In this document: piece by piece, positions 8,100-15,716 of the stretch | Numbering within the stretch: position 1 is the stretch's first letter | Layout of the letters: every line of letters starts with the position of its first letter | From: Variovorax paradoxus | GTDB taxonomy: Bacteria > Pseudomonadota > Gammaproteobacteria > Burkholderiales > Burkholderiaceae_C | Direction of reading: 5' to 3' | NCBI RefSeq assembly: GCF_009755665.1 | Contig: NZ_CP046622.1 | Coordinates: forward strand, 186,001-250,000 | DNA length: 64,000 bases | Notes under the pieces: model-generated | The model's input: only the letters and a program-made list of their open reading frames with translations | Told to the model about the DNA's origin: nothing | Databases searched by the model: none | Made by a program: the position numbers and the translations under genes

Positions 8100-8822
8100 A
8101 TGCACGACGCGCAGCGAAGATACCTTCTCAAGTCCACGGCTGCATTGAGCATGCTGGGTGCGGCCGGGGCGCTGTTCGCGGCGCCGAAGATCAAGCCGAA
8201 CGACAAGTCCGCGCTGATCGTCATCGACGTGCAGAACTGCTTTGTCGACGGCGGCACGCTGCCCGTGAAGGGCGGCGCCGAGGTGGTGCCGGTCATCAAC
8301 AAGCTGGCCGAATCGTTCGAGAACATCGTCGTCACGCAAGACTGGCACACGCAAGGCCATGCGTCCTTCGCGAGCGCGCATGCGGGCCAGAAGCCGTTCA
8401 GCAGCATCAAGCTGTCGTACGGCACGCAAGTACTGTGGCCCGACCACTGCGTGCAGGGCACCGACGACGCGGCGTTGCACAAGGACCTGAAGCTTCCGAC
8501 TGCGCAGGTCATCATCCGCAAGGGCTTCCACAAGGGCGTGGACAGTTATTCGGCCTTCGAAGAGGCCGACCGCAAGACCGCCACCGGACTGGGCGGCTAT
8601 CTCAAGCAGCGTGGCATCAAGACGGTCTACGTGGCCGGCCTGGCCACCGACTTCTGCGTGGCCTGGACCGCGCTCGATGCGCGCAAGGCCGGCTTCGAGG
8701 TGTATGTGATCGAAGACGCCACGCGCGCCATCGACCTCAACGGCTCGCTCGCAGCGGCATGGAAGCAGATGACCGCCAAGGGCGTCAAGCGCATCCAGTC
8801 CGCCGACATCCAGACCGCCTGA
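8100..8822 (+). CDS. pncA: Tat-exported nicotinamidase (isochorismatase family)
   Basis: A 240-residue PncA-like amidase that would convert nicotinamide to nicotinate and ammonia. The catalytic triad is visible as D43 (VIDVQNCF), K141 (IRKGF) and C186 (TDFCV), with metal-site residues D81 and H83 in QDWHTQGH. Family motifs WPDHCVQGT and GLATDFCVAWTA are intact. Unusually it has an N-terminal QRRYLLK motif followed by a hydrophobic stretch and an alanine-rich cleavage region, a twin-arginine export signal, so it probably acts in the periplasm. ATG 8100 follows an ACCGGAG site; an upstream in-frame TTG is less likely. It sits between the two transport-protein genes, which fits conversion before uptake. 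Confidence 0.85.
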   Translation: MHDAQRRYLLKSTAALSMLGAAGALFAAPKIKPNDKSALIVIDVQNCFVDGGTLPVKGGAEVVPVINKLAESFENIVVTQDWHTQGHASFASAHAGQKPFSSIKLSYGTQVLWPDHCVQGTDDAALHKDLKLPTAQVIIRKGFHKGVDSYSAFEEADRKTATGLGGYLKQRGIKTVYVAGLATDFCVAWTALDARKAGFEVYVIEDATRAIDLNGSLAAAWKQMTAKGVKRIQSADIQTA

Positions 8823-8848
8823 ACGCACGTGCCGCCATCGCGTTCATT

Positions 8849-8887
8849 CCAACGGCAACAACAACAACCACAACAAACCGACGACGT
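8849..8887 (+). promoter_or_regulatory. CA-rich leader without Shine-Dalgarno sequence
   Basis: The 39 bases before the second binding-protein start are almost entirely A and C, with repeated CAA triplets, and contain no GGAG-like core. Such a leader is expected to be unstructured and could permit initiation without a Shine-Dalgarno interaction. The observation is direct; the functional reading is inference. Confidence 0.4.
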
Positions 8888-10048
8888 ATGAAGACTTCCA
8901 TTTCGAGGCGCTCCCTCGTGGCGGGCGGCGCAGCCCTGGCAATCGGACCCGGACTCCTGCGCCCGGCACGCGCGGAGAACGGCGTAACCGACAGCATCAT
9001 CCGCATCGGCCAGTCGGCGGTCTTCAGCGGCCCGGCCAAGGACTTCGGCATCGACTATCGCGCCGGCATCAAGCTCTACTTCGATCGCGTCAACAAGTCG
9101 GGCGGCATCAACGGGCGCAAGCTCGAGCTGGTGACGTACGACGATGCGTACGACCCCGCAAAGACGGCCATCAACACGGCCAAGCTGATCGATGAGGACA
9201 AGGTCTTCGCGCTCGCGGGCTATGTGGCCACCGGCAACCTCGTGGCCGCGATGCCGCTGGCCGAGAAGGCGGGCGTTCCCATGTTCGCGCCGCTGGTGGG
9301 CACCAGCTCGTTCCGCGCCAAGGTCAACCGCCTGCTGTTTCATGTGCGCGCCGGCTACGACCTGGAGCTGCGCAAGATCATCAGCCATCTCTCGACCATC
9401 AGCCTTTCGTCGATTGCGGTGGTCTACCAGGACAGCGCCTTCGGCAAGTCGAACCTTGCCACCTGCGAGCAGCTTGCGGCCGACTACAAGGTGCAGGTCG
9501 TGAAGACGCTGCCGCTTGCCATCACCGCCGAAGACGCCAAGCAGGTGGTCGCCGGCCTGGCGGAGGCGAAGCCCGGTGCGGTGCTGATGATCATGGCGGG
9601 GCGCATGGTCGAAGTCTTCATGCGCGACTACCGCGCGAGCGGCGGGGCTGCGCCGCTCTACACGCTGTCGGTCGGCATTACCGATGCGGCAGGTTCCGCC
9701 AAGCGGCTCGAGGGCAAGCTGGCCGGGCTGGTCACGGCCAGCATCGTGCCGCCGCCGGAAGCCGTGCGCGTGCCCATCGTGGCCGACTACCAGCGCGACC
9801 GCGCCGAGTTCGGCGAGAAGATCGACAGCTACACCACGCTCGAGGGCTACATTGCATCGCGTGTGATGGTCGAGGGCCTGCGCCGCGGCGGCAAGACGCT
9901 CACGCGCGACAGCTTCATCGCCGGGCTGGAGAGCATCGGCAGCACGCGCTTCGGCGATTTCCCGGTCGAATACAGCGCGAGGAACCACAACGGCTCGACG
10001 TTCGTCGACCTGGAGATGTACACCCGTGACGGCCACTTGCGGCGCTGA
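8888..10048 (+). CDS. Second ABC substrate-binding protein (branched-chain type, Tat-like leader)
   Basis: A 386-residue periplasmic binding protein of the LivJ-like class. The leader MKTSISRRSLVAGGAAL has a twin-arginine pattern followed by a hydrophobic core and an ARA cleavage region. Mature motifs are IRIGQSAVFSGPAKDFG, NKSGGINGRKLELVTYDD and YDPAKTAINTAKLI. It has no permease genes of its own nearby and may share the importer encoded upstream, offering a second specificity, or act as a sensor. No purine-rich ribosome-binding site precedes ATG 8888; instead the leader is a CA-rich stretch. The gene overlaps the following 2Fe-2S gene by 23 bases. Confidence 0.88.
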   Translation: MKTSISRRSLVAGGAALAIGPGLLRPARAENGVTDSIIRIGQSAVFSGPAKDFGIDYRAGIKLYFDRVNKSGGINGRKLELVTYDDAYDPAKTAINTAKLIDEDKVFALAGYVATGNLVAAMPLAEKAGVPMFAPLVGTSSFRAKVNRLLFHVRAGYDLELRKIISHLSTISLSSIAVVYQDSAFGKSNLATCEQLAADYKVQVVKTLPLAITAEDAKQVVAGLAEAKPGAVLMIMAGRMVEVFMRDYRASGGAAPLYTLSVGITDAAGSAKRLEGKLAGLVTASIVPPPEAVRVPIVADYQRDRAEFGEKIDSYTTLEGYIASRVMVEGLRRGGKTLTRDSFIAGLESIGSTRFGDFPVEYSARNHNGSTFVDLEMYTRDGHLRR

Positions 10049-10526
10049 GCCGCTGCAGCTGCAGGTCAACGGACAGGCCTGTTCGCTTGCGACCGTGCCG
10101 CGCGAGGCCACGCTGCTGCACCTGCTGCGCAACGACCTGGGCCTGAACGGGCCCAAGTACGGCTGCGGCCTGGGGCAGTGCGGTGCCTGTACGGTGCATA
10201 TCGATGGCGTGGCGGCCCGCGCCTGCGTGATTCCCGCGCATGGCGTGGCGGGCCGCGCAGTCACCACGCTCGAGGGGCTAGGCACGCGTGGCCATTGGCA
10301 CCCCGTGCAGGCCGCATTCGAAGACGCACAGGCCGCGCAGTGCGGCTATTGCCTCAACGGCATGGTGATGCAGGCGGCGGCGCTGCTTGCGCGCGATCCG
10401 CAGGCGAGCGAGGCGCGGATTCGCAGCGAACTGTCGGGCAACCTGTGCCGCTGCGGAACGCATATCGAAATTCTGGATGCGGTGCAGCGGGCTGCGCTGC
10501 GCATGCGCGCGGAGACAAACCGGTGA
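10026..10526 (+). CDS. (2Fe-2S) subunit of molybdenum hydroxylase (nicotinate dehydrogenase small subunit-like)
   Basis: A 166-residue electron-transfer subunit with the two [2Fe-2S] sites of the xanthine oxidase family: a plant-ferredoxin-type site in YGCGLGQCGACTV (about residues 50-62) and a second site with QCGYCLNGM and LCRCGTH. It passes electrons from the molybdenum centre of the large subunit. It resembles NicA-type small subunits that work with cytochrome-fused large subunits. The GTG start at 10026 lies inside the preceding gene, so translation is probably coupled. No FAD subunit gene is present, as expected when electrons go to c haems rather than to NAD. Confidence 0.88.
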   Translation: MTATCGAEPLQLQVNGQACSLATVPREATLLHLLRNDLGLNGPKYGCGLGQCGACTVHIDGVAARACVIPAHGVAGRAVTTLEGLGTRGHWHPVQAAFEDAQAAQCGYCLNGMVMQAAALLARDPQASEARIRSELSGNLCRCGTHIEILDAVQRAALRMRAETNR

Positions 10527-10540
10527 GCCGTTCGTCTTGT

Positions 10541-10651
10541 CCCCTCTCCCTCTGGGAGAGGGCTAGGGTGAGGGCATCGGCCTTCGCACAAGCAAAACCT
10601 TCGCTACCGCCGCCGGCCCTCACCCCAGCCCTCTCCCAGAGGGAGAGGGAG
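10541..10651. repeat. REP-like inverted repeat between the hydroxylase subunit genes
   Basis: Two arms of about 35 bases (10541-10575 and 10617-10651) are near-perfect inverted copies of each other, each with its own internal palindrome of the form CTCCCTCTGGGAGAGGG. They flank about 40 bases of unrelated sequence. This is the layout of a paired REP or BIME-type element. A related element is found inside the next gene. It would form a large cruciform or RNA hairpin between genes whose products must be made in balance. Confidence 0.75.
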
Positions 10652-10671
10652 CAAGACGGGAGGCAGAAACC

Positions 10672-13600
10672 ATGACGCGCCGCGCCGACCTGCCCCGGAC
10701 ACGCGCGGAGTTTCTCGCCGCCGACGGCGTGCTGCTCGTCGTGCGCGAAACACCACCCGCGCCCCCACTCGCCAAGGGCCAACCCACAGCCGTGGCAGGC
10801 AACCCCATCGAAGGCGACGAGATCCTGCTCGCGGTATGGGACGACGGCAGCGCCTCGGCGCTCAACGGTCACGTCGATCTCGGCACCGGCATACAGACAG
10901 CGCTCGCGCAGATCGTGGCGGAAGAACTCGACCTGGGCATGCCCTGCGTGCGCATGATGCTCGGCGACACTGCGCGCGCGCCCAACCAGGGCGCGACCAT
11001 TGCAAGCGCCTCGATCCAGATCCATTCGCAGCCGTTGCGCCTGGCCGCTGCGCAAGCGCGTGCATGGCTGCTGGCGCGCGCAGCGGAACGCCTTGGCGTG
11101 GCCGCCGACGCGCTGCAGATTCGCAATGGCGTGGTGCGCGTGATCGAAGAGCCGGATCGTCGCGTGACCTACGCCGACCTGTTGGCAGGGCAGCGGACCG
11201 TGCTGCGGCTCGACCCCGGCGCGCAGCCCAAGAACCCGGCCGACTACCGCATCGTCGGCACAAGCCAGCCGCGCGTGGACATCCCGGCCAAGCTCGCTGG
11301 CGAGAGCGTCTTCGTGCACGACATGCGCTTGCCGGGCATGCTGCACGGCCGCGTGGTGCGCCCGCCGTACGCCGGCGCGGACCACGGCGACTTCATCGGG
11401 AACACGCTCGAGTCGGTGGACGAGTCGTCCATTGCGCACATACCGGGCATTCGCGCGGTGGTCGTGATCCGCGACTTCGTCGGCATCGTGGCCGAGCGCG
11501 AAGAGCACGCGGAGCAGGCCCTGCGTGAGCTGCGCGTGGCTTGGAAGCCCTGGCCTGGCATGCCGGACCTCTCCAACCTGGCGCAGGCCCTGCGCGACAA
11601 CCCGTCGACGCAGCGCCTGCTGGTGGACGAAGGCGACGTCGACGCCGCGCTTGCCGCCGCCGCGCAGCCGATGCACCGCACCTATGTGTGGCCCTACCAG
11701 ATGCATGCGTCCATAGGCCCTTCGTGCGCGCTGGCCGACTGGCAGCCGCAGGACGGCAGCGGCACACAGCTTCGCGTGTGGGCCGGTTCGCAAAACCCGC
11801 ATGTGCTGCGCGCCGACCTCGCCAGGCTCACGGGCGTGGACGATGTGCAAGTCGACGTGGTTCGCATGGAAGCCGCGGGCTGTTATGGCCGCAACGGCGC
11901 CGACGACGTGGCCGCCGATGCAGCGCTGCTCGCACGTGCAGTGGGCGCGCCGGTGCGCGTGCAGCTCACGCGCGAACAGGAGCATGCCTGGGAGCCCAAG
12001 GGCGCCGCGCAGCTCATGGAGGTGGACGGCGGCTTGATGGCCGACGGCCGCATCGCCGCCTACGACTTCGAGACCTCGTATCCATCGAACGGCGCGCCGA
12101 CGCTCGCGCTGCTGCTCACGCGCACCATGGAGCCAGTGGCGCAGGCCTACGAGATGGGCGACCGCACGGCACGCCCGCCCTACGGCTACGACAACCTGCG
12201 CGTGAAGGTCAACGACATGGCGCCGATCGTGCGGGCCTCGTGGCTGCGCGGGGTGTCGGCGTTGCCGAGTTCGTTCGCGCACGAGTCGTACATCGACGAG
12301 CTCGCCACCGCGGCGGGCGTCGACCCCGTGCAGTTCCGCTTGCGCCACCTGAACGATCCGCGTGCCGTAGAGCTGGTGCAGGCCACCGCGCAGAAGGCCG
12401 GCTGGCGCATGCGCACCGGTCCGCAGGAAAACGCCGACGGCGGGCTTGGCGCGGGCGGCGACATTCTCTTTGGCCAGGGCTTTGCGTACGCACGCTACAT
12501 CCACAGCAAGTGGCCCGGCTTCGGCGCCGCGTGGGCCGCGTGGGTGGCCGACGTCGAGGTCAACCGCAAGACCGGCGAAGTGCATGTGCGCCGCGTGGTG
12601 GTGGGACACGACGCGGGGCTGATGATCAACCCCGCGGGCGTCGAGCACCAGGTGCATGGCAACGTGATCCAGACCACGAGCCGCGCGTTGAAGGAAGAGG
12701 TGCAGTTCGCGCCTCGGCAAAAGCAGGGCGCGGGCTCGAACAATGGCCCGCAGCTGCCGGGCGTCTTGCCGGCCGGCGTGGTCGCAAGCCGCGAATGGGG
12801 AGCCTACCCGATCATCAACTTCCGCGAAGTGCCGGTGATCGAGGTCATGCACGTGCCACGCCCCGGCGAGCCTTCGCTGGGTGCGGGCGAATCGTCTTCG
12901 GTGCCGGGGACCGCGGCCATTGCGAATGCGATTTTCGACGCGACGGGCGTGCGCTTCCGCGAGCCGCCGTTCACGCCGGAGAAGGTGCTGGCTGCGTTGA
13001 ATCGGGAGTTTCTCCCTCCCCCTTTGGGGGAGGGCGGGGGTGGGGGCGAGCGGCGTTCGAGTGGTGACGCTGCCGTGCCCCCATCCCAACCTTCCCCCGG
13101 AAGGAGAAGGAGCAATACCGCCTGGCCTCGCCGCAAGGGCCTTTTCGCCACCGGCGCGGCCCTCTTCATCGGCGGCATTGGCCTCATCGCAGGCCTGCTC
13201 GGATGGCGCTCCGCCATCGCCCCCGTTTCGCTCAGCGCCCCGGTCTACAGCGAAGCCACCATCGAACGCGGCCGCGTGCTCGCCTCGCTCGGCGACTGCG
13301 CCGTGTGCCACACCGCGCCGGGCGGAGCGCCCAACGCAGGCGGCCGTGCCATGGAAACGCCGTTCGGCACGCTCTACACCACCAATCTCACGCCCGATGC
13401 CGACACGGGCCTGGGCCGTTGGTCGTTCAGCGCTTTCCAGCGCGCGATGCGCGAAGGCATCTCGCGCGACGGCCACCACCTGTACCCGGCCTTTCCATAC
13501 ACGGCGTTCGCAAAGACCAGCGACGACGACCTGCAGGCGCTCTACGCGTACTTCATGTCCATGCCGGCCCTGCGCGCCGAAACGCCGAAGGCCGAGTTGA

Positions 13601-14424
13601 AGTTCCCGTTCAGCATGCGGCCGTTGATGGCGGGCTGGAACGCGCTCTTTCATGACCCGGTGCCGCTGCAGCCGGTGGCCACGCAAAGCGCGGAGTGGAA
13701 CCGCGGTGCCTACCTGGTGAACGGCCTGGGCCACTGCGGCGCCTGCCACACGCCGCGCAACGCGCTTGGCGCGGAGCAGGGCGGCAGCGCATTCCTTTCG
13801 GGCGCGATGATCGAGGGCTGGGAAGCGCCCGCGCTTACAAGCCTTTCGAAATCGGCGGTGCCGTGGGACGCCGACGAGCTCTACCGCTATCTGCGCCAGG
13901 GCCACACGCAGCGCCATGGCATTGCAGGCGGCCCCATGGCGGAAGTGGTGCGCGAGCTGGCACAGGTGCCCGATGCCGACGTACGCGCCATGGCCACCTA
14001 CCTTGCTTCGTTCAACCCGGCGCCCGTGGCGCAGCCACAAGCCCTGGCGCAACAAGTCGTCGACACCGCCGCGCGCACGCAGGGTCAGTTGCTCGGCCCC
14101 GCGCAACGCATGTTCGACAGCGCCTGTGCGTCATGCCACCACGATGGCGACGGCCCCACGCTGCTGGGCGTGAACACGCCGCTTGCGCTGAACAGCAATC
14201 TCACGAGCACGCGGCCCGACAACCTGCTGCGCACCATTCTCGATGGCGTGCGCGAGCCCGCGAGCCGCGACATCGGCTTCATGCCGGCGTTTCGCGACGC
14301 GCTCGACGACCGGCAGATTGCCGAACTCGCCGGCTACATGCGTGCGCGGTTCGCACCGCAGGAGCCCGCGTGGACCGACCTGCAGGCGCAGGTGGCACGC
14401 GTGCGGGCGGCTTCGGCGCGGTAA
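10672..14424 (+). CDS. Molybdenum hydroxylase large subunit fused to three-haem cytochrome c (nicotinate dehydrogenase-like)
   Basis: A 1250-residue fusion. Residues about 30-775 form the molybdopterin-binding domain of the xanthine dehydrogenase family (NGHVDLGTGIQTALAQI, a GEPSLGAGESSSVPGT segment near the end). Residues 780-815 are a low-complexity linker encoded by a repeat element. A membrane helix follows at about 822-843, then a cytochrome region with three haem sites: CAVCH 876-880, CGACH 1022-1026 and CASCH 1152-1156. With the 2Fe-2S subunit it should hydroxylate nicotinate to 6-hydroxynicotinate and pass electrons to the respiratory chain. The architecture matches NicB-type proteins, which are of similar length. 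No N-terminal signal is seen, so the molybdenum part is probably cytoplasmic and the haems periplasmic. Substrate assignment rests on the nicotinamidase and reductase neighbours. Confidence 0.82.
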   Translation: MTRRADLPRTRAEFLAADGVLLVVRETPPAPPLAKGQPTAVAGNPIEGDEILLAVWDDGSASALNGHVDLGTGIQTALAQIVAEELDLGMPCVRMMLGDTARAPNQGATIASASIQIHSQPLRLAAAQARAWLLARAAERLGVAADALQIRNGVVRVIEEPDRRVTYADLLAGQRTVLRLDPGAQPKNPADYRIVGTSQPRVDIPAKLAGESVFVHDMRLPGMLHGRVVRPPYAGADHGDFIGNTLESVDESSIAHIPGIRAVVVIRDFVGIVAEREEHAEQALRELRVAWKPWPGMPDLSNLAQALRDNPSTQRLLVDEGDVDAALAAAAQPMHRTYVWPYQMHASIGPSCALADWQPQDGSGTQLRVWAGSQNPHVLRADLARLTGVDDVQVDVVRMEAAGCYGRNGADDVAADAALLARAVGAPVRVQLTREQEHAWEPKGAAQLMEVDGGLMADGRIAAYDFETSYPSNGAPTLALLLTRTMEPVAQAYEMGDRTARPPYGYDNLRVKVNDMAPIVRASWLRGVSALPSSFAHESYIDELATAAGVDPVQFRLRHLNDPRAVELVQATAQKAGWRMRTGPQENADGGLGAGGDILFGQGFAYARYIHSKWPGFGAAWAAWVADVEVNRKTGEVHVRRVVVGHDAGLMINPAGVEHQVHGNVIQTTSRALKEEVQFAPRQKQGAGSNNGPQLPGVLPAGVVASREWGAYPIINFREVPVIEVMHVPRPGEPSLGAGESSSVPGTAAIANAIFDATGVRFREPPFTPEKVLAALNREFLPPPLGEGGGGGERRSSGDAAVPPSQPSPGRRRSNTAWPRRKGLFATGAALFIGGIGLIAGLLGWRSAIAPVSLSAPVYSEATIERGRVLASLGDCAVCHTAPGGAPNAGGRAMETPFGTLYTTNLTPDADTGLGRWSFSAFQRAMREGISRDGHHLYPAFPYTAFAKTSDDDLQALYAYFMSMPALRAETPKAELKFPFSMRPLMAGWNALFHDPVPLQPVATQSAEWNRGAYLVNGLGHCGACHTPRNALGAEQGGSAFLSGAMIEGWEAPALTSLSKSAVPWDADELYRYLRQGHTQRHGIAGGPMAEVVRELAQVPDADVRAMATYLASFNPAPVAQPQALAQQVVDTAARTQGQLLGPAQRMFDSACASCHHDGDGPTLLGVNTPLALNSNLTSTRPDNLLRTILDGVREPASRDIGFMPAFRDALDDRQIAELAGYMRARFAPQEPAWTDLQAQVARVRAASAR
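13010..13113. repeat. REP-like element translated in frame inside the hydroxylase gene
   Basis: The DNA contains CTCCCCCTTTGGGGGAGGG-type palindromic text at 13012-13035 and an opposing arm with CCATCCCAACCTTCCCCC at about 13081-13098, the same kind of paired GC palindrome as at 10541-10651. It is an exact reading-frame fit: it encodes a Pro/Gly/Ser/Arg-rich linker (residues about 780-815) between the molybdopterin domain and the membrane helix. Homologous fusions do not need this composition, so the stretch looks like an inserted or captured repeat. Confidence 0.65.
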
Positions 14425-14515
14425 CGCTGCCGATCATCGAGCACAGCCGCGGGCTGGGCGGCTGCGCGATCGCACGCGGCTGCGCGCCGGATTGAAATTT
14501 ATTGTTGGTGAAGCT

Positions 14516-14532
14516 GCCTCAGATACAGAGGC
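14516..14532. other. Short stem-loop in the nicotinate cluster / hydrolase gap
   Basis: GCCTC and GAGGC pair around a 7-base loop. The 235-base gap between the cytochrome fusion and the next gene otherwise shows nothing recognisable. There is no T tract after the stem, so it is not a convincing terminator. Confidence 0.25.
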
Positions 14533-14659
14533 ATACGAAAGCCGCTCGCCCCGCGCGCTCTGCGCCGAACAATCACCCCCATCAGTTGGGAGATGCGCAT
14601 CGATCCGGCTGACAAACCCTCGTCCAGATTGCCATCGCTTACCCCTCAAGGAATCTCAA

Positions 14660-15682
14660 ATGATCGCTTCTTCCCAATTGCCCCGCCGCTCCTTCCTTGC
14701 CAAGGCTGTATTCGGCGTGGCTGCCGTGCAGCTGACTTCGACGGTGCCCGCTTTCGCGCAATCCGCGAGGGCAGGCAGCGCCAGGCGGCTCGAGCCGCTC
14801 AAGAGCATCGAAGCCGGCAGCCTCGACATCGGCTACTACGAAGCCGGCCCGGCCAACGGAGCGCCGGTGATCCTGCTGCACGGCTGGCCGTACGACATCC
14901 ACATGTTCGTGGACGTCGCACCGCAGCTTGCCGCCGCGGGCTTCCGCGTGATCGTGCCGTATCTGCGCGGCTACGGCACTACGCGATTCCTGTCGGCGGA
15001 CACACCGCGCAACGGGCAGCAGTCGGCCGTCGCCGTCGACATCATTTCGCTGATGGACGCCTTGAAGATCAAGACGGCCACCGTGGCCGGCTGTGACTGG
15101 GGCGCACGCACGGCGTGCATCATGGCCGCGCTGTGGCCCGAACGCGTGAAGGCGCTCGTGTCGGTGAGCGGTTATCTCATCGGCAGCCAGGCGGCCGGCA
15201 AGAACCCGCTGCCGCCCGAGGCCGAGCTGCAGTGGTGGTACCAGTACTACTTTGCAACCGAGCGCGGCCGCGCGGGCTACGAGAAGAACCGGCACGATTT
15301 CGCCAAGCTCATCTGGCAGCTCGCATCGCCCAAGTGGGACTTCGATGCGGCCACGTTCGAGCGCAGTGCCGTGGCTTTCGAGAACCCCGACCACGTGGCC
15401 ATTACCGTCCACAACTACCGCTGGCGCCTTGGCCTGGCCGAGGGCGAGGCCAGGTACCAAGCGCTCGAGGACCGGCTGGCCAAGGCACCGGTGATCGGCG
15501 TGCCGACCATCACGCTGGAAGGCGACGCCAACGGCGCGCCGCACCCGCAACCGAGCGCCTACGCGGGCAAGTTCTCAGGGCGCTACGAGCATCGGCTGGT
15601 CAGCGGCGGCATCGGCCACAACCTGCCGCAGGAAGCGCCCGAGGCCTTTGCCAAGGCCGTGATCGACGTAACGCGTGGGTAA
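14660..15682 (+). CDS. Exported alpha/beta hydrolase, epoxide hydrolase/haloalkane dehalogenase type
   Basis: A 340-residue protein whose leader PRRSFLAKAVFGVAAV has a twin-arginine pattern and an AFAQ cleavage region, so it is probably periplasmic. The catalytic set is that of epoxide hydrolases: HGWP oxyanion motif at residue 74, aspartate nucleophile D146 in CDWGAR (not the serine of esterases), acid D289 in EGDAN, and H320 in GHNLPQEAP. It would open an epoxide or displace a halide through an aspartyl ester. ATG 14660 follows CAAGGAAT. It is preceded by a 235-base gap and followed by an oxidoreductase gene 34 bases on, so the two may be cotranscribed. The substrate is unknown. Confidence 0.82.
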   Translation: MIASSQLPRRSFLAKAVFGVAAVQLTSTVPAFAQSARAGSARRLEPLKSIEAGSLDIGYYEAGPANGAPVILLHGWPYDIHMFVDVAPQLAAAGFRVIVPYLRGYGTTRFLSADTPRNGQQSAVAVDIISLMDALKIKTATVAGCDWGARTACIMAALWPERVKALVSVSGYLIGSQAAGKNPLPPEAELQWWYQYYFATERGRAGYEKNRHDFAKLIWQLASPKWDFDAATFERSAVAFENPDHVAITVHNYRWRLGLAEGEARYQALEDRLAKAPVIGVPTITLEGDANGAPHPQPSAYAGKFSGRYEHRLVSGGIGHNLPQEAPEAFAKAVIDVTRG

Positions 15683-15716
15683 GGCGGAAACCATTTCGAA
15701 ATAGAAAGGAGCATCA

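Noticed and set aside
10541..10651. Possible CRISPR or phage attachment site
   Set aside because: There are only two arms in inverted, not direct, orientation, no spacers, and no cas or integrase gene nearby; a REP-like pair explains it better.
10354..14106. A 1250-codon open frame on the minus strand opposite the hydroxylase-cytochrome gene
   Set aside because: The plus-strand frame has clear family motifs and haem sites; the opposite frame is rich in Arg, His and Ala with no family resemblance, a usual artefact of GC-rich codons.
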